Shown in pieces: positions 44,601-58,195 of a stretch of DNA of 64,000 nt. Location: contig CP060294.1 of the NCBI GenBank assembly GCA_014302835.1, forward strand, positions 2,231,067 through 2,295,066, written 5' to 3'. Each line of letters opens with the position of its first letter. Within the stretch, counting starts at the first letter, position 1. The stretch is from Pedobacter sp. PAMC26386 (GTDB lineage: Bacteria; Bacteroidota; Bacteroidia; Sphingobacteriales; Sphingobacteriaceae). The translations under genes and the position numbers were made by a program. The notes beneath the pieces are model-generated. The model was not told where the DNA came from. It saw only the letters and a list, made by a program, of their open reading frames with translations, and searched no databases.

Positions 44601-47600
44601 GCCAATGCAGCAACCTCAACCTTAACAATTACTGCTAAAGTAAATGCAACCGGGCCTTATGGCAATACGGCAACGATTACTGGAACTGAAAATGATCCGA
44701 CTCCGGGTAATAACACCTCGACTTCAACACCTGTTCCAACCCCAACTACTGATCGTTCTGTGGTTAAAACTGTCAATAATCCAACTCCTGCGGTAGGTAG
44801 TAATGTCATCTTTACGCTCGTAGCCACGAATAATGGCCCAAGCGCAGGTACTGGCATCACAGTAACTGATCTTTTACCTGCCGGTTATACTTATGTAAGC
44901 TCAGCCCCTCCGGCTGGTACAACTTATAATAACGTAACTGGTTTATGGACTATTGGTACACTCGCTAATGCAGCAACTTCAACTTTAACCATAACTGCTA
45001 CAGTAAACGCAACAGGTCCTTATAGCAATACAGCCACCATTACCGGAACAGAAAATGATCCAACTCCGGGCAATAATACCTCAACCACTACACCTACACC
45101 AACTCCAACTACAGATCGCTCTATAGTAAAAACAGTCAATAACGGTACTCCAGCTGTAGGTAGTAATGTCATCTTTACACTCGTAGCCACGAATAATGGC
45201 CCAAGTGCTGGTACCGGCATTACAGTAACTGATCTGCTGCCAGCTGGTTATACTTATGTCAGTTCAACCCCTCCAGCAGGTACTACTTACACTCCTTTAA
45301 CCGGTTTATGGACTATTGGCACGCTCGCCAATGCAGCAACTTCAACCTTAACCATAACTGCTACTGTAAACGCCACAGGCCCCTATAGTAATACAGCAAC
45401 GATTACTGGAACTGAAAATGATCCGACCACCGGCAATAATACTTCAACTATTACTCCTCTACCAACTCCAACGACAGATCGTTCTGTGGTTAAAACGGTT
45501 AATAATTCAACTCCAGCAGTAGGTAGTAATGTTATATTTACACTAGTAGCCACTAATAATGGCCCAAGTACAGGTACTGGTATTGTCGTAACTGACCTGC
45601 TACCGGCCGGTTATACTTATGTGAGTTCAACCCCTCCGGTAGGTACAACCTATACTAATGTAACTGGTTTATGGACAATAGGAACACTTTCCAGCGCAGC
45701 AACTTCAACCTTAACCATTACCGCAAAAGTAAATGCGACAGGACCTTATGGCAATACAGCAACCATTACTGGAACAGAAAATGACCCGACTCCGGGCAAT
45801 AATACCTCCACTTCAACACCTGTGCCAACCCCAACTACAGATCGTTCTGTTGTCAAAACCGTCAATAACTCAACACCTGCTGTAGGTAGCAATGTTGTAT
45901 TTACACTTTTGGCTACGAACAATGGTCCAAGTGCCGGTACCGGCATTACAGTAACAGACCTCCTTCCGGCTGGTTATACTTATGTGAGTTCAACTCCTCC
46001 AGTAGGAACGACTTATAATAATGTAACTGGTTTATGGACAATAGGCTCACTCGCTAATACAGCAACTTCAACTTTAACCATAACTGCTACAGTAAATGCA
46101 ACAGGACCTTATGGCAATACAGCAACCATTACCGGAACAGAAAATGATCCGATTCCGGGCAATAATACTTCAACCACTACCCCTACCCCAACTCCAACTA
46201 CAGATCGTTCTGTTGTCAAAACCGTCAATAACTCAACACCTGCTGTAGGTAGCAATGTTGTATTTACCCTTTTGGTTACTAACAATGGTCCAAGTGCAGG
46301 TACTGGTATTATAGTAACTGACCTCTTACCGGCCGGCTATACTTATGTGAGCTCAACTCCTCCAGCGGGCACAACCTATAACAATGTAACTGGTTTATGG
46401 ACTATTGGTACACTCGCTAATGCAGCAACTTCAACTTTAACCATAACTGCTACAGTAAATGCAACAGGACCTTATGGCAATACAGCAACCATTACCGGAA
46501 CAGAAAATGATCCAACTCCTGGCAATAATACTTCAACCACTACACCTACGCCAACTCCAACTACAGATCGCTCTGTAGTTAAAACTGTCAATAACGCAAC
46601 TCCGGCAGTCGGCAGTAATGTCGTATTTACATTAGTCGCTACCAACAACGGCCCAAGTACTGGTACCGGTATTACAGTAACTGATCTACTGCCAGCCGGC
46701 TATACTTATGTGAGCTCAAATCCTTCTGCCGGCACAACCTATACTAGTGGAACTGGCCTATGGACTATTGGCACATTGACAAATGGTACTAGTTCAACCC
46801 TAACCATTACTGCTACAGTAAATGCAGCCGGTCCCTATGGCAATACAGCTACCATTACCGGAACAGAAAACGATCCGACTCCGGGTAATAACACCTCGAC
46901 TTCAACACCTGTTCCAGTTCCAACTACCAATTTAAGCATACTTAAAACAGTAGATAATCCAATACCGTATGTGGGTAATACAGTAACATTTACTTTAGCA
47001 GCTGCTAACGCTGGTCCAAGTAATGCAACTGGTGTTGTTGTTAATGACCTACTTCCATCTGGCTATACCTATATTTCTTCCGTACCTTCTACAGGAACCT
47101 ATAGCAGTGGGTCTGGCATATGGACAATTGGTAATTTAAATAATGGAGCCAATGCGAGTCTTACTATCACAGCCACAGTAAACGCGACTGGTGCTTATAG
47201 TAATTCAGCAACTATTTCAGGAGGACAAAATGATCCGATACCTGCCAACAATACTTCAAGCGTAATTACTACACCAATAAATGTTCAGCTATTAAAAACC
47301 GGACCCGCCACTGCAATCGCAGGAACCATAGTTAGTTATACCATAACTGTAAGTAACACTGGAAATGGAAATGCGTTTGCACAATCTATCTCTGATAATG
47401 TTTCTGCAAGTTTAACCTCAGTAAGCTGGACTGCAACCCCTCAGGGTGCTGCATCTGTTACGACAGGGGTAACAGGAAGCGGAAACAATGTTGCCGTTAC
47501 AGGCAATATCCCCGCTGGTGGAGGCAACAACATCCTGATCAAGATTACGGGAACTATTCCTGCATCTTCTGTAGCAACATCTATTGCAAATACAGCGACT

Positions 47601-50600
47601 ACAACAGCTCCTGGAAGTCCATTAATTACTTCTAACACGGTTAATACAACCATTAATAAACAGGCCGATCTCCAAATACAAAAAGTCGGCCCTTCAAATG
47701 CTGTAGCTGGCAATAGCATCAGTTACACCCTAAATGTAACTAACGCCGGCCCTTCGAATGCAAGTAATGTGACTATTACAGATAATTTACCAGTCGGATT
47801 TAATGCAGCAACCTGGACAGCTACACCACAAAACGGAGCGGTTATCAATGGCCCGGCCAGTGGAAATGGAAATGTGAGTATCTCTGCTGACATACCAACA
47901 GGAACAGCTTCTGTACTAGTTACCATAACCGGGGTGATAGATGGAAGTTACGCCGGAGCTACACTGGTTAACACAGCTACAGCAACTCCAGCAGCCGGTA
48001 CAACTGATCCAACACCTGCAACAAGCACCGTTACAACAACCATAGCCAGACAAGCTAATGTCCGTATTACAAAATCTGGCCCAGCCAATATCGGGGCCGG
48101 ACAAATGCTTAATTATAATTTAAGAATCGTAAACGATGGGCCAAGTAATGTTTCAGGGGTTGTAATACAAGATTTTATTCCAAGCCAAATCCTTACTCCT
48201 ACCTGGACTGCAACTGTCCAAAATGGAGCGACTTTAAGTGCTTTAAGTGGAAGTGGAAATATCAATCTTACTGGAGATATACCCGCAGGAGTTGGTATCA
48301 TTGATATTGTAATTAATGGGACAGTAGACCCTGCGACGGTAAACGCTACAAGTTTCACCAATACTTCAACTGCCAATATACCAGCAGGAAACCCCGTTAC
48401 GGACCCTGATTTGGCAACAAACACCAGTTCTGTAACCACCGTTGTAAATAATGTTGCAGCACTCAGAGTATCTAAAAGTGGTCCATCAACAATCAACATT
48501 GGCGATCCGATTACTTACACTATTGTAGTCACCAATGGTGGAGCAGGAAATATCACAGGTGCTATGATAAATGATATTGTACCTAGTTCAGTAACAGTGT
48601 CAACCTGGAGTATTGCTGGTACCGGTGGAGCAACAGTAACCGGAACTACAAATGGAACCACTAATACTATAGCTACCTCTGGAGATATTCCTGCTGGGGC
48701 AAACCCACTCACCGCATTGACTATAACTATTCAAGGTATAGTCAATACTGGGGCAGCACCAGTATTTACGAATACCGTAAATGTAACTGTGGGTGGAGTT
48801 GGCAGTAGTTCTGTAACTACAGCCGTCAATCAATCTACCGATATTGTTGTAGAAAAAAGTGGTACACAAACAGTTAAGGCTGGTTTACCAATATCATACA
48901 CCATTAAGCTGAGCAATGCTGGGCCTAATGATGCAGTAGGTCTGGTTCTAAATGACATTGTTCCATCACAAGTTCAAAATATCACCTGGTCAGCAGTCTC
49001 TAATGGCGCTTCTACTATTACAGCATCACTACCTGGAAATACAAACACCATACAGTTAACAGCTAATATTACCAAAGGTGCTGCTAACTATATTCTGGTT
49101 ACAGTTAATGGAACAATCGATCCTGCTACCACACTAACCTCGATCAGTAATACCGCAGCAGTTACGCTTCCAGTTGGCTTAACTGACTTTAATTCAGCAA
49201 ATAACTCAAGTACCGCAGTCACTGCAATTACTACAGAAACTAATCTGACAGTTGTAAAAACAGTCAGTAACACTGCTCCTGCAGTAGGTAGTAATGTCAC
49301 GTTTACACTGGTAGCGAGTAATGCAGGTCCAAGTAATGGAACTGGAATTGTGGTTAGTGATAAGCTTCCAACTGGTTACACTTACGTGAGCTCTACTCCT
49401 CCGGCTGGTACTAGTTATACTCCTGCAACTGGTGCCTGGGCTATTGGTACATTGGCAAATGGCGCAAGTGCGACATTGACCATTACTGCTACAGTGAATG
49501 CCAGTGGGTCATATGCGAATCTCGCAACTATTACAGGCACTCAAACTGATCCTGATCTGACCAATAATACTTCATCAGTAACTCCTTCACCTGTACCTAC
49601 AGTAGACAGGTCTGTCTTAAAAACAGTAAATAATGCCACACCAGCTGTGGGTAGCAATGTCGTATTTACACTGGTTGCAACCAATAATGGCCCTAGTGAC
49701 GGAACTGGAACTAAAGTCACCGATTTACTCCCAGCGGGTTATACCTATGTCAGTTCAACCCCTCCGGCAGGAACTAGCTATAATGCAGCCACCGGTATCT
49801 GGGACATTGGTCCACTCGCAAATGGTACCAATTCAACTCTGACAATTACTGCTACAGTAAATGCAACTGGCCCATATGCCAATACAGCTACTATAACTGG
49901 TACAGAGAATGATCCGACAACTGGTAATAATACTTCGACTTCTACGCCTGGGCCTACACCTACTACCGACCGCTCGGTTGTCAAAACTGTTGATAACGCA
50001 AATCCAGCAGTAGGCAGCAATGTCGTATTTACATTGGTAGCAACTAATAATGGCCCTAGTGATGGTACTGGAATTACAGTAACAGATCTGCTCCCTACTG
50101 GTTATACTTATGCAAGCTCAACTCCTCCGGCCGGTACAACTTATAATAATGTAACTGGTTTATGGACAATCGGTACACTAGCCAATGCTGCAACATCAAC
50201 CTTAACCATTACAGCTACGGTGAATGCCAGTGGACCTTATGCCAATACTGCAAGTATTACAGGTACGGAAAATGATCCCACTCCGGGCAATAATACTTCA
50301 ACCTTTACACCTGCACCCGTACCAACAACTGATAGATCTGTTGTTAAAACAGTTGATGTGGCTAACCCTGCGGTTGGTAGTAATGTCGTGTTTACACTCG
50401 TAGCTAAAAATAACGGTCCTAGTGACGGAACTGGTATTTTAGTGACCGATTTGCTGCCAGCTGGTTATACTTATATCAGTTCAACACCTCCGGCAGGAAC
50501 GACTTATTCCCCTGCAACTGGTTTATGGACTATTGGTACACTGGCTAATGCCGTTAGTTCAACCTTAACCATCACAGCAAAAGTGAATGCTACAGGTCCT

Positions 50601-53600
50601 TATAACAATACAGCAAGTATTTCAGGTACCGAGAATGACCCGACTCCAGGCAATAATGCTTCTACCTCTACGCCTATTCCTACACCTACAACCGACAGAT
50701 CAGTGGTTAAAACCGTTAGCAATACGACTCCTGCAGTAGGCAGTAATGTCGTGTTTACACTGGTAGCTAAAAATAACGGGCCTAGTGACGGAACTGGAAT
50801 TATAGTAACAGATCTGCTGCCAACTGGTTACACTTTTGTAAGTTCAACACCTCCAGCTGGTACCACGTATACTCCTGCAACAGGTATCTGGAACATTGGT
50901 ATTTTAGCTAATGGGGTTAATTCAACTCTAACCATTACTGCTACTGTAAATGCTAGCGGGCCTTATGGTAATACCGCCAGTATCTCAGGTACAGAAAATG
51001 ATCCAGATCTAACCAATAATACTTCGACTTCTACACCAATACCTGTTCCGACAACGGACAGATCAATAGTTAAAACCGTTGACAATGCTACACCAGCTGT
51101 TGGCAGCAACGTAATATTTACATTGGTAGCTAAGAACAACGGGCCTAGTGACGGAACCGGAATTACAGTAACGGATCAACTGCCAACTGGTTACACTTAT
51201 ATCAGTTCTACTCCACCAGCAGGAACTACTTATACCCCTGCAACCGGTATCTGGAACATTGGTGCTTTAACAAATGGTACCAATTCAACCTTAACCATTA
51301 CAGCTAAAGTGAATGCAGGTGGAACTTATACCAATATCACAAGCATTACGGGGACTGAGAATGATCCGGCAACAGGCAACGATATGTCATCTACTACGCC
51401 TGTTCCTGTACCAACAACGGACAGATCTCTGGTCAAAACAGTTGATGTAGCTAATCCTGCAGTTGGTAGTAATGTCGTGTTTACACTAGTAGCTAAAAAT
51501 AACGGACCTAGTGATGGAACCGGAATTACGGTAACAGATCTGCTACCAGCCGGTTATAGTTATATCAGCTCTACTCCGCCGGTAGGAACTACTTATGTCT
51601 CTACTTCTGGTTTATGGACTATTGGTACACTGGCTAATGCGGCGACTTCAACCTTAACTATCACGGCTAAAGTCAATGCTACCGGCCCTTATGCTAATAC
51701 CGCCAGTATCACGGGTACTGAAAACGATCCAACTCCGGGTAATAACACTTCAACTTCTACACCAACGCCTATAGCAACAACGGACAGATCTCTGGTCAAA
51801 ACAGTTGACGTGGCTAATCCTGCAGTTGGTAGTAATGTCGTGTTTACACTGGTAGCTAAAAATAACGGGCCTAGTGATGGTACTGGAATTACAGTAACAG
51901 ACCTGCTCCCTACTGGTTATACTTATATCAGTTCGACACCACCGGCAGGAACTACCTATACCCCTGCAACAGGTATCTGGAATATTGGTACAATGACCAA
52001 CGCTGCGACTTCAACCTTAACTATCACAGCTAAAGTGAATGCTACCGGCCCTTATGCTAATACCGCCAGTATCACAGGTACTGAAAACGATCCAACTCCG
52101 GGTAATAATACTTCAACTTCTACACCAACGCCTGTTCCGACAACGGACAGATCTCTGGTCAAAACAGTTGATGTAGCTAACCCTGCAGTTGGCAGTAATG
52201 TCGTGTTTACACTCGTAGCTAAAAATAATGGACCTAGTGATGGTACTGGAATTACAGTAACAGATCTGCTCCCTACTGGTTATACTTATATCAGTTCGAC
52301 ACCGCCGGCAGGAACTACCTATACACCTGCAACCGGTGTCTGGAACATTGGTACAATTACCAACGCGGCGACTTCAACCTTAACTATCACGGCTAAAGTC
52401 AATGCAAGTGGTGTTTATGCTAATACCGCCAGTATTACTGGTACCGAAAACGATCCAACTCCGGGTAATAACACTTCAACCTCTACGCCAACGCCTGTTC
52501 CGACAACGGACAGATCTCTGGTCAAAACAGTTGATGTGGCTAACCCTGCAGTTGGTAGTAATGTCGTGTTTACGCTCGTAGCTAAAAATAATGGTCCTAG
52601 TGATGGTACTGGAATTACAGTAACAGACCTGCTCCCTACTGGTTATACTTATATCAGTTCGACACCGCCGGCAGGAACTACCTATACACCTGCAACAGGT
52701 ATCTGGAACATTGGTGCGATGACCAACGCTGCGACTTCAACCTTAACCATCACGGCTAGAGTCAATGCTACCGGCCCTTATGCTAATACCGCCAGTATCA
52801 CAGGTACTGAAAACGATCCAACTCCGGGTAATAATACTTCAACTTCTACACCAACACCTGTTCCAACAACGGACAGATCTCTGGTCAAAACAGTTGACGT
52901 GGCTAATCCTGCAGTTGGTAGTAATGTCGTGTTTACACTGGTAGCTAAAAATAACGGGCCTAGTGATGGTACTGGAATTACAGTAACAGATCTGCTCCCT
53001 ACTGGTTATACTTATATCAGTTCGACACCGCCGGCAGGAACTACTTATACCCCTGCAACTGGTGTCTGGAACATTGGTGCGATGACCAACGCTGCGACTT
53101 CAACCTTAACCATCACGGCTAAAGTCAATGCAAGTGGTGTTTATGCAAATACCGCCAGTATCACAGGTACTGAAAACGATCCAACTCCGGGTAATAATAC
53201 TTCAACTTCTACACCAACACCTGTTCCGACAACGGACAGATCTCTGGTCAAAACAGTTGACGTGGCTAACCCTGCAGTTGGTAGTAATGTCGTGTTTACA
53301 CTGGTAGCTAAAAATAATGGTCCTAGTGATGGAACCGGAATTACGGTAACAGATCTGCTACCAGCCGGTTATAGTTATATCAGCTCTACTCCGCCGGTAG
53401 GAACTACTTATGTCTCTACTTCTGGTTTATGGGCTATTGGTACACTGGCTAATGCGGCGACTTCAACCTTAACTATCACGGCTAAAGTCAATGCTACCGG
53501 CCCTTATGCTAATACCGCCAGTATCACGGGTACTGAAAACGATCCAACTCCGGGTAATAACACTTCAACTTCTACACCAACACCTGTTCCGACAACGGAC

Positions 53601-56600
53601 AGATCTCTGGTCAAAACAGTTGACGTGGCTAACCCTGCAGTTGGTAGTAATGTCGTGTTTACACTGGTAGCTAAAAATAACGGGCCTAGTGATGGTACTG
53701 GAATTACAGTAACAGACCTGCTCCCTACTGGTTATACTTATATCAGTTCGACACCGCCGGCAGGAACTACCTATACCCCTGCAACAGGTATCTGGAACAT
53801 TGGTACAATGACCAACGCGGCGACTTCAACCTTAACCATCACGGCTAAAGTCAATGCTACCGGCCCTTATGCTAATACCGCCAGTATCACGGGTACTGAA
53901 AACGATCCAACTCCGGGTAATAACACTTCAACTTCTACACCAACACCTGTTCCGACAACGGACAGATCTCTGGTCAAAACAGTTGACGTGGCTAACCCTG
54001 CAGTTGGCAGTAATGTCGTGTTTACACTAGTAGCTAAAAATAACGGACCTAGTGATGGTACTGGAATTACAGTAACAGATCTGCTACCAGCCGGTTATAG
54101 TTATATCAGCTCTACTCCGCCGGTAGGAACTACTTATACCCCTGCAACAGGTATCTGGGACATTGGCACAATGACCAACGCTGCGACTTCAACCTTAACT
54201 ATCACGGCTAAAGTCAATGCTACCGGCCCTTACGCAAATACTGCCAGTATTACTGGTACTGAAAACGATCCAACTCCGGGTAATAACACTTCAACCTCTA
54301 CACCAACGCCTGTTCCGACAACGGACATATCTCTGGTCAAAACAGTTGACGTGGCTAACCCTGCAGTTGGCAGTAATGTCGTGTTTACACTAGTAGCTAA
54401 AAATAACGGGCCTAGTGATGGTACTGGAATTACAGTAACAGACCTGCTCCCTACTGGTTATACTTATATCAGTTCGACACCGCCGGCAGGAACTACCTAT
54501 ACCCCTGCAACAGGTATCTGGGACATTGGTGCGATGACCAACGTTGCGACTTCAACCTTAACTATCACGGCTAAAGTCAATGCGACCGGCCCTTACGCTA
54601 ATACCGCCAGTATCACAGGTACTGAAAACGATCCAACTCCGGGTAATAATACTTCAACCTCTACACCAACGCCTGTTCCGACAACGGACAGATCTCTGGT
54701 CAAAACAGTTGATGTAGCTAACCCTGCAGTTGGTAGTAATGTCGTGTTTACACTGGTTGCGACCAATAACGGACCTAGTGACGGTACTGGAATTACAGTA
54801 ACAGATCTGCTCCCTACTGGTTATACTTATATCAGTTCGACACCGCCGGCAGGAACTACTTATACCCCTGCGACAGGTATCTGGAACATTGGTACAATGA
54901 CCAACGCGGCGACTTCAACCTTAACCATCACGGCTAAAGTCAATGCAAGTGGTGTATATGCAAATACCGCCAGTATTACTGGTACCGAAAACGATCCAAC
55001 TCCGGGTAATAACAATTCGACTTCTACACCAACACCTGTACCTACAACAGACAGGTCACTGGTCAAAACAGTTGATAATGCCAATCCTGCAGTTGGAAGT
55101 AATGTTGTGTTTACACTGGTTGCAACCAATAACGGACCTAGTGACGGTACTGGAATTACAGTAACAGATCTGCTCCCTACTGGTTATACTTATATCAGTT
55201 CGACACCGCCGGCAGGAACTACTTATACCCCTGCAACCGGTGTCTGGAACATTGGTACAATGACCAACGCTGCGACTTCAACCTTGACCATCACCGCTAA
55301 AGTCAATGCAAGCGGCGTGTACGCTAATACCGCCAGTATTACTGGTACTGAAAACGATCCGACAACAGGTAATAATACGTCGACTTCTACGCCAGTACCG
55401 GTATTAACGACCAACCTATCTGTTCTTAAAACAGTAGACAATCCTACGCCTGCAGTAGGCAGCAACGTGGTATTTACACTGGTCGCAAGTAATAGTGGTC
55501 CTAGTAACGGCACTGGAATTACTGTAACAGATCTGCTTCCTGCTGGTTATACTTATATTAGCTCTACCCCTCCAACAGGTACAACTTATAATAACACAAC
55601 AGGTCTATGGACTATCGGTGCATTAACGAATGGGGCTAATGCCACCTTAACCATTACTGCTACTGTAAAAGCTACAGGCCCTTACGCCAATACTGCAAGT
55701 ATTAAAGGGAATGAAAATGATCCGACGCCTAATAACACGTCAACGTCGACCCCAATTCCTGTAGCTACAACCGATATGACTCTTGTTAAAACTGTAAATA
55801 ACACGAGTCCTTCTGTAGGCAGCAATGTCATCTTTACTCTGGTTGCCACTAACAACGGTCCAAGCGCCGGAACGGGTATCACAGTAACGGATTTGTTGCC
55901 AGCTGGTTACACTTATATGAGTGTAATTACTCCTGTAGGGACAACTTACGCTCCTGCAACTGGTTTATGGAATATCGGTACACTGGCAAACAGTGCAAGT
56001 GTAAGCCTGGCTATCACTGCTAAAGTGAACCCAACAGGACCTTACAGCAATACTGCAAGCATTACAGGGAATGAAAATGATCCGACTCCGGGGAACAATA
56101 CCTCTACTTCTACTCCGATACCTGTACTCAGACCAGGTATTGCCCTGACCAAAAAAGGACCAGCTACCATTAGTTCAGGCGCAACGATTACCTATGTCAT
56201 TGAAGCGACTAATAATGGACCAAGTGATGCGATGAACCTTGGAATTACAGATCCTGTAGATGCACAGATCAGTAATGTCAAATGGACCGCAGTAACCTCT
56301 GGGAGTGCCACAGTAAATTCAGGCGCAAATGGAACCGGTAATGCTGTACTTGTCAGCGGTAATATAACTGCTAGTAGCGGTGACAAAATTACGATCACCA
56401 TTACCGGAACGGTATCTCCATCATTTGCAGGTAAGATCAGCAACATAGCTACTGCAACCCCTTCAGAACCTGGAAGTATACCTATTATTACTCCACCAGC
56501 AGAAACTATGGTCAGCAGAATTCCTGGTCTTGCCATTGCTAAAACAGGCCCCGCTAACCTTAAATCTGGTGATTTAATTACCTACACGGTTGAACTCAGC

Positions 56601-57173
56601 AATACATCGCTAAGCGATGCAAAAAATCTGACACTGACAGATTTTGTTCCTAATGATATACAGAATGTAGAATGGACTGCTGCAGTTACAGGAACTGCAA
56701 ATATCCTGTCTGCAACTTCTGGAAAAGGAAACAATATCAGTCTCTCAGCAGATTTGCCATCCGGTACAGCCAATAAGGTTAATATTACGATTAAAGGTAG
56801 TGTCAGCCGCACTTTTACAGGTAACCTGATCAATACAGCAAAAGCACAATCATCAGAAGCGGGTGCACCAGAAGTATCAAGTAATACTGTTCAAACTATA
56901 GTTGATAATGCAGACTTTATCATTCCTAATATCATCACTCCTAACGGGGATGGTAATAATGATACTTTCAAAATCAAGGGGCTCGAAAATTACCCTGGCA
57001 CTGATGTCAGTATCTTCAACAGATGGGGTAATGAAGTGTATCGTTCTTCAGGATATAAAAATGACTGGGATGGAAGCCAGTTAAATGAAGGCACCTATTA
57101 TTATCTGATTATCAGAAAAGAGAAATCAGGTAGTACTACTGCATTTAAAGGATGGTTATTTATTAGAAGATAA
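41652..57173 (+). CDS. Giant DUF11-repeat surface adhesin with type B T9SS sorting domain
   Basis: This is a 5,173-residue secreted protein. A signal peptide ([16 protein letters not shown]) is followed by a unique N-terminal domain (~30-305). About 39 DUF11-type Ig-like units follow from residue ~308, mostly 121 residues long ([69 protein letters not shown]). Five divergent longer units (~1,877-2,528) split two amplified blocks, and two more divergent units precede the end. The last ~85 residues are a gliding-motility-type C-terminal domain ([36 protein letters not shown]). That domain directs type IX secretion. The PorP/SprF and OmpA genes follow directly. Confidence 0.93.
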   Translation: MKGKHIYRLCASIFALFFFLFPLISNAQNPKTLELFSTSGNPATNGPTVASQTLTLRENTDNPTGTTNVPFTANGSPVTVTYGLSNQQYNTADWPSNPGAINPGVFFGGTTGVGTDRYTASSLFVTQGGAGGSVNTNFTSSVLNAGGPGNGIDVATNNAIWIFNSSTVLRNAAKTVPGRYQMADLTITFSRPVTNPVLQFSGLGAFASSTNLTTEFDLITAGITLSKLSGSAELAVAGNQINNSAAIPGAVCGAGAACGSVLLTGKNISSVVLRVFLRGNGVGGTWAAPNSAAGDAFTVGVSVDSPVDLSINKTSSSLAPAIGSNINFTLTASNLGNNNATGVVVNDILPAGYTLVSATPSVGTYVPLTGVWTIGNLVANTGTATLTVVAKVNPSGPYGNTATITGNEDDPVVANNTSTVTPVPVLNTDRQITKTVNVATPLVGSNVIFTLNAVNNGPSSGTGITVTDVLPAGYTYVSNTLPTQGTFTTGTGVWTIGNLISGGTAGMTITASVNATGPYANTATISGTETDIVPGNNTSTVSTTPIPVADRAIAKTINNATPAVGSNVVFTLTATNNGPSASTGITVTDLLPSGYTYVSSTPPAGTTYNNVTGLWTIGTLANAATSTLTITAKVNANGAYGNTATITGTENDPTPGNNTSTSTPVPTPTTDRSVVKTVNNPTPAVGSNVVFTLVATNNGLSTGTGITVTDLLPAGYTYVSSTPPAGTTYNNATGLWTIGTLANAATSTLTITATVNATGPYANTATITGTENDPTPGNNTSTTTPTPTPTTDRSIVKTVNNGTPAVGSNVIFTLVATNNGPSAGTGITVTDLLPAGYTYVSSTPPAGTTYTPLTGLWTIGTLANAATSTLTITATVNATGPYGNTATITGTENDPTPGNNTSTTTPTPTPTTDRSVVKTVNNPTPAVGSNVIFTLAAINNGPSAGTGITVTDLLPAGYTYVSSTPPAGTTYNNVTGLWTIGTLANAATSTLTITAKVNATGPYGNTATITGTENDPTPGNNTSTSTPVPTPTTDRSVVKTVNNPTPAVGSNVIFTLVATNNGPSAGTGITVTDLLPAGYTYVSSAPPAGTTYNNVTGLWTIGTLANAATSTLTITATVNATGPYSNTATITGTENDPTPGNNTSTTTPTPTPTTDRSIVKTVNNGTPAVGSNVIFTLVATNNGPSAGTGITVTDLLPAGYTYVSSTPPAGTTYTPLTGLWTIGTLANAATSTLTITATVNATGPYSNTATITGTENDPTTGNNTSTITPLPTPTTDRSVVKTVNNSTPAVGSNVIFTLVATNNGPSTGTGIVVTDLLPAGYTYVSSTPPVGTTYTNVTGLWTIGTLSSAATSTLTITAKVNATGPYGNTATITGTENDPTPGNNTSTSTPVPTPTTDRSVVKTVNNSTPAVGSNVVFTLLATNNGPSAGTGITVTDLLPAGYTYVSSTPPVGTTYNNVTGLWTIGSLANTATSTLTITATVNATGPYGNTATITGTENDPIPGNNTSTTTPTPTPTTDRSVVKTVNNSTPAVGSNVVFTLLVTNNGPSAGTGIIVTDLLPAGYTYVSSTPPAGTTYNNVTGLWTIGTLANAATSTLTITATVNATGPYGNTATITGTENDPTPGNNTSTTTPTPTPTTDRSVVKTVNNATPAVGSNVVFTLVATNNGPSTGTGITVTDLLPAGYTYVSSNPSAGTTYTSGTGLWTIGTLTNGTSSTLTITATVNAAGPYGNTATITGTENDPTPGNNTSTSTPVPVPTTNLSILKTVDNPIPYVGNTVTFTLAAANAGPSNATGVVVNDLLPSGYTYISSVPSTGTYSSGSGIWTIGNLNNGANASLTITATVNATGAYSNSATISGGQNDPIPANNTSSVITTPINVQLLKTGPATAIAGTIVSYTITVSNTGNGNAFAQSISDNVSASLTSVSWTATPQGAASVTTGVTGSGNNVAVTGNIPAGGGNNILIKITGTIPASSVATSIANTATTTAPGSPLITSNTVNTTINKQADLQIQKVGPSNAVAGNSISYTLNVTNAGPSNASNVTITDNLPVGFNAATWTATPQNGAVINGPASGNGNVSISADIPTGTASVLVTITGVIDGSYAGATLVNTATATPAAGTTDPTPATSTVTTTIARQANVRITKSGPANIGAGQMLNYNLRIVNDGPSNVSGVVIQDFIPSQILTPTWTATVQNGATLSALSGSGNINLTGDIPAGVGIIDIVINGTVDPATVNATSFTNTSTANIPAGNPVTDPDLATNTSSVTTVVNNVAALRVSKSGPSTINIGDPITYTIVVTNGGAGNITGAMINDIVPSSVTVSTWSIAGTGGATVTGTTNGTTNTIATSGDIPAGANPLTALTITIQGIVNTGAAPVFTNTVNVTVGGVGSSSVTTAVNQSTDIVVEKSGTQTVKAGLPISYTIKLSNAGPNDAVGLVLNDIVPSQVQNITWSAVSNGASTITASLPGNTNTIQLTANITKGAANYILVTVNGTIDPATTLTSISNTAAVTLPVGLTDFNSANNSSTAVTAITTETNLTVVKTVSNTAPAVGSNVTFTLVASNAGPSNGTGIVVSDKLPTGYTYVSSTPPAGTSYTPATGAWAIGTLANGASATLTITATVNASGSYANLATITGTQTDPDLTNNTSSVTPSPVPTVDRSVLKTVNNATPAVGSNVVFTLVATNNGPSDGTGTKVTDLLPAGYTYVSSTPPAGTSYNAATGIWDIGPLANGTNSTLTITATVNATGPYANTATITGTENDPTTGNNTSTSTPGPTPTTDRSVVKTVDNANPAVGSNVVFTLVATNNGPSDGTGITVTDLLPTGYTYASSTPPAGTTYNNVTGLWTIGTLANAATSTLTITATVNASGPYANTASITGTENDPTPGNNTSTFTPAPVPTTDRSVVKTVDVANPAVGSNVVFTLVAKNNGPSDGTGILVTDLLPAGYTYISSTPPAGTTYSPATGLWTIGTLANAVSSTLTITAKVNATGPYNNTASISGTENDPTPGNNASTSTPIPTPTTDRSVVKTVSNTTPAVGSNVVFTLVAKNNGPSDGTGIIVTDLLPTGYTFVSSTPPAGTTYTPATGIWNIGILANGVNSTLTITATVNASGPYGNTASISGTENDPDLTNNTSTSTPIPVPTTDRSIVKTVDNATPAVGSNVIFTLVAKNNGPSDGTGITVTDQLPTGYTYISSTPPAGTTYTPATGIWNIGALTNGTNSTLTITAKVNAGGTYTNITSITGTENDPATGNDMSSTTPVPVPTTDRSLVKTVDVANPAVGSNVVFTLVAKNNGPSDGTGITVTDLLPAGYSYISSTPPVGTTYVSTSGLWTIGTLANAATSTLTITAKVNATGPYANTASITGTENDPTPGNNTSTSTPTPIATTDRSLVKTVDVANPAVGSNVVFTLVAKNNGPSDGTGITVTDLLPTGYTYISSTPPAGTTYTPATGIWNIGTMTNAATSTLTITAKVNATGPYANTASITGTENDPTPGNNTSTSTPTPVPTTDRSLVKTVDVANPAVGSNVVFTLVAKNNGPSDGTGITVTDLLPTGYTYISSTPPAGTTYTPATGVWNIGTITNAATSTLTITAKVNASGVYANTASITGTENDPTPGNNTSTSTPTPVPTTDRSLVKTVDVANPAVGSNVVFTLVAKNNGPSDGTGITVTDLLPTGYTYISSTPPAGTTYTPATGIWNIGAMTNAATSTLTITARVNATGPYANTASITGTENDPTPGNNTSTSTPTPVPTTDRSLVKTVDVANPAVGSNVVFTLVAKNNGPSDGTGITVTDLLPTGYTYISSTPPAGTTYTPATGVWNIGAMTNAATSTLTITAKVNASGVYANTASITGTENDPTPGNNTSTSTPTPVPTTDRSLVKTVDVANPAVGSNVVFTLVAKNNGPSDGTGITVTDLLPAGYSYISSTPPVGTTYVSTSGLWAIGTLANAATSTLTITAKVNATGPYANTASITGTENDPTPGNNTSTSTPTPVPTTDRSLVKTVDVANPAVGSNVVFTLVAKNNGPSDGTGITVTDLLPTGYTYISSTPPAGTTYTPATGIWNIGTMTNAATSTLTITAKVNATGPYANTASITGTENDPTPGNNTSTSTPTPVPTTDRSLVKTVDVANPAVGSNVVFTLVAKNNGPSDGTGITVTDLLPAGYSYISSTPPVGTTYTPATGIWDIGTMTNAATSTLTITAKVNATGPYANTASITGTENDPTPGNNTSTSTPTPVPTTDISLVKTVDVANPAVGSNVVFTLVAKNNGPSDGTGITVTDLLPTGYTYISSTPPAGTTYTPATGIWDIGAMTNVATSTLTITAKVNATGPYANTASITGTENDPTPGNNTSTSTPTPVPTTDRSLVKTVDVANPAVGSNVVFTLVATNNGPSDGTGITVTDLLPTGYTYISSTPPAGTTYTPATGIWNIGTMTNAATSTLTITAKVNASGVYANTASITGTENDPTPGNNNSTSTPTPVPTTDRSLVKTVDNANPAVGSNVVFTLVATNNGPSDGTGITVTDLLPTGYTYISSTPPAGTTYTPATGVWNIGTMTNAATSTLTITAKVNASGVYANTASITGTENDPTTGNNTSTSTPVPVLTTNLSVLKTVDNPTPAVGSNVVFTLVASNSGPSNGTGITVTDLLPAGYTYISSTPPTGTTYNNTTGLWTIGALTNGANATLTITATVKATGPYANTASIKGNENDPTPNNTSTSTPIPVATTDMTLVKTVNNTSPSVGSNVIFTLVATNNGPSAGTGITVTDLLPAGYTYMSVITPVGTTYAPATGLWNIGTLANSASVSLAITAKVNPTGPYSNTASITGNENDPTPGNNTSTSTPIPVLRPGIALTKKGPATISSGATITYVIEATNNGPSDAMNLGITDPVDAQISNVKWTAVTSGSATVNSGANGTGNAVLVSGNITASSGDKITITITGTVSPSFAGKISNIATATPSEPGSIPIITPPAETMVSRIPGLAIAKTGPANLKSGDLITYTVELSNTSLSDAKNLTLTDFVPNDIQNVEWTAAVTGTANILSATSGKGNNISLSADLPSGTANKVNITIKGSVSRTFTGNLINTAKAQSSEAGAPEVSSNTVQTIVDNADFIIPNIITPNGDGNNDTFKIKGLENYPGTDVSIFNRWGNEVYRSSGYKNDWDGSQLNEGTYYYLIIRKEKSGSTTAFKGWLFIRR
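41965..42047 (+). repeat. Homopolymer tracts T8-G6 and G8-CC-G6 in the adhesin 5' end
   Basis: T8 (41,965-41,972) is followed by G6 (41,973-41,978). G8 (42,032-42,039), CC and G6 (42,042-42,047) follow 53 bases later. They encode FFGG and GGAGG with GGG codons, which are rare in the rest of this gene where Gly is mostly GGT/GGA/GGC. A one-base slip would stop translation early in a 15.5-kb gene. Confidence 0.8.
42573..47279 (+). repeat. DUF11 tandem block A (13 units)
   Basis: Units of mostly 363 bp (121 codons) are clearly recognisable in DNA. Units starting near 44,022 and 45,111 are almost identical, 1,089 bp (three units) apart, so the block grew partly by copying three units at a time. 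Confidence 0.85.
47280..49235 (+). repeat. Divergent DUF11 block B (5 units)
   Basis: Five units of about 125-135 residues use a different core (L.KSGP......GD.ISYTI.V.N.GPSN, then AxxTVTGT in the DNA-encoded middle) and share little DNA identity with each other or with the flanking blocks. They look like older, non-amplified units. Two similar units recur at 56,130-56,900. Confidence 0.75.
49236..56128 (+). repeat. DUF11 tandem block C (19 units, higher-order repeat)
   Basis: Nineteen ~363-bp units. Those between ~51,420 and ~55,400 are nearly identical in DNA. The variant with [19 protein letters not shown] appears at 51,551 and again at 53,366, exactly 1,815 bp (five units) apart, each time followed by the same next unit, which marks a five-unit duplication. 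Confidence 0.85.
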
Positions 57174-57191
57174 TTTAAATAAGATCGATAC

Positions 57192-58187
57192 ATGAAAGGT
57201 TTAAAGAAATATAGCTTAATGTCACTACTCCTACTGGGTATGAGCAGCGGCTACGCACAGCAGACGATCCAGTTTAGTCAGTATGTATTTAATGGTCTTG
57301 CAGTTAACCCAGCCTACGCAGGCTATAAAGAAGCATGGACAGCAAACTTGAGTTTCCGTTCACAATGGGTGGGAATTCAGGGTGCACCCCGAACAGGAAC
57401 CGCCTCTTTCGATGGCGTAGCAGATCCCGATAGAAAAAGAGTCGGTTTAGGCTTTATTGCTACGAACGATCGTCTGGGTCCTCAAAATACCTCTGCTTTT
57501 TATGGGAACTATGCTTACCGTCTTCAACTCGATGCTGAAGATACCAAAAGACTAAGTTTTGGTATTGGTGCAGGGTTCACGCAATATAGTTTGGACGGCT
57601 CCAAGTTTATTTCTACCGACCCAGGCGATGGTGCCATTCCAATAGGAAACGAGAGTAAACTCTCACCGGATGTTCGGTTTGGGGTGTACTACTATACGCC
57701 AAAATTCTACCTCGGTGCATCGGTAATGGACTTGTTATCTGGTCTGCGCAGTAACGATATTTATTCTGAGACCGACGCAAGAGTTATCCGTCAGGTACGT
57801 CATCTTTACTTGACTGGAGGTGTACTGATTCCTTTATCTCAATCCCTTGATTTGAAACCTACTTTTATGATTAAAGAAGATTTCAAAGGACCTACGAACC
57901 TGGATTTAAACGCGTACCTGTTAATCCAGAAAACGGTTTGGATTGGAGCCTCGTATCGTACCGGGGTGAAAATCTGGAATAAAAACAATTTGCAACAAGG
58001 GCTTGACCCCAGTGATGCGATTGCAGCCATTGTAGAACTGAATCTGACTGATCGTTTCCGCGTAGGTTACGCTTTCGATTCTACTACCAGCAGACTTGCT
58101 GGTTACCAGCAGGGAACACATGAAATTTCTGTAAGTATGACATTCCCAGGAAAAAAAGGAAAAGTATTGAGTCCACGTTATTTTTAA
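57192..58187 (+). CDS. PorP/SprF family type IX secretion-associated outer-membrane protein
   Basis: This 331-residue protein has a signal peptide (MSLLLLGMSSGYAQ) and the family hallmark QFSQYVFNGLAVNPAYAGYKE near the mature start, followed by barrel strands to the end (MTFPGKKGKVLSPRYF). SprF-type proteins are needed to export or anchor the giant type B-CTD protein encoded next to them. It begins 18 bases after the adhesin stop. Confidence 0.93.
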   Translation: MKGLKKYSLMSLLLLGMSSGYAQQTIQFSQYVFNGLAVNPAYAGYKEAWTANLSFRSQWVGIQGAPRTGTASFDGVADPDRKRVGLGFIATNDRLGPQNTSAFYGNYAYRLQLDAEDTKRLSFGIGAGFTQYSLDGSKFISTDPGDGAIPIGNESKLSPDVRFGVYYYTPKFYLGASVMDLLSGLRSNDIYSETDARVIRQVRHLYLTGGVLIPLSQSLDLKPTFMIKEDFKGPTNLDLNAYLLIQKTVWIGASYRTGVKIWNKNNLQQGLDPSDAIAAIVELNLTDRFRVGYAFDSTTSRLAGYQQGTHEISVSMTFPGKKGKVLSPRYF

Positions 58188-58195
58188 GCTGAAAC

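Noticed and set aside
43205..46000. Regular minus-strand open frames of ~66 residues every 363 bp opposite the DUF11 array
   Set aside because: They repeat with the period of the adhesin units and have no start signals or protein-like composition of their own. They are shadows of the repeated coding DNA.
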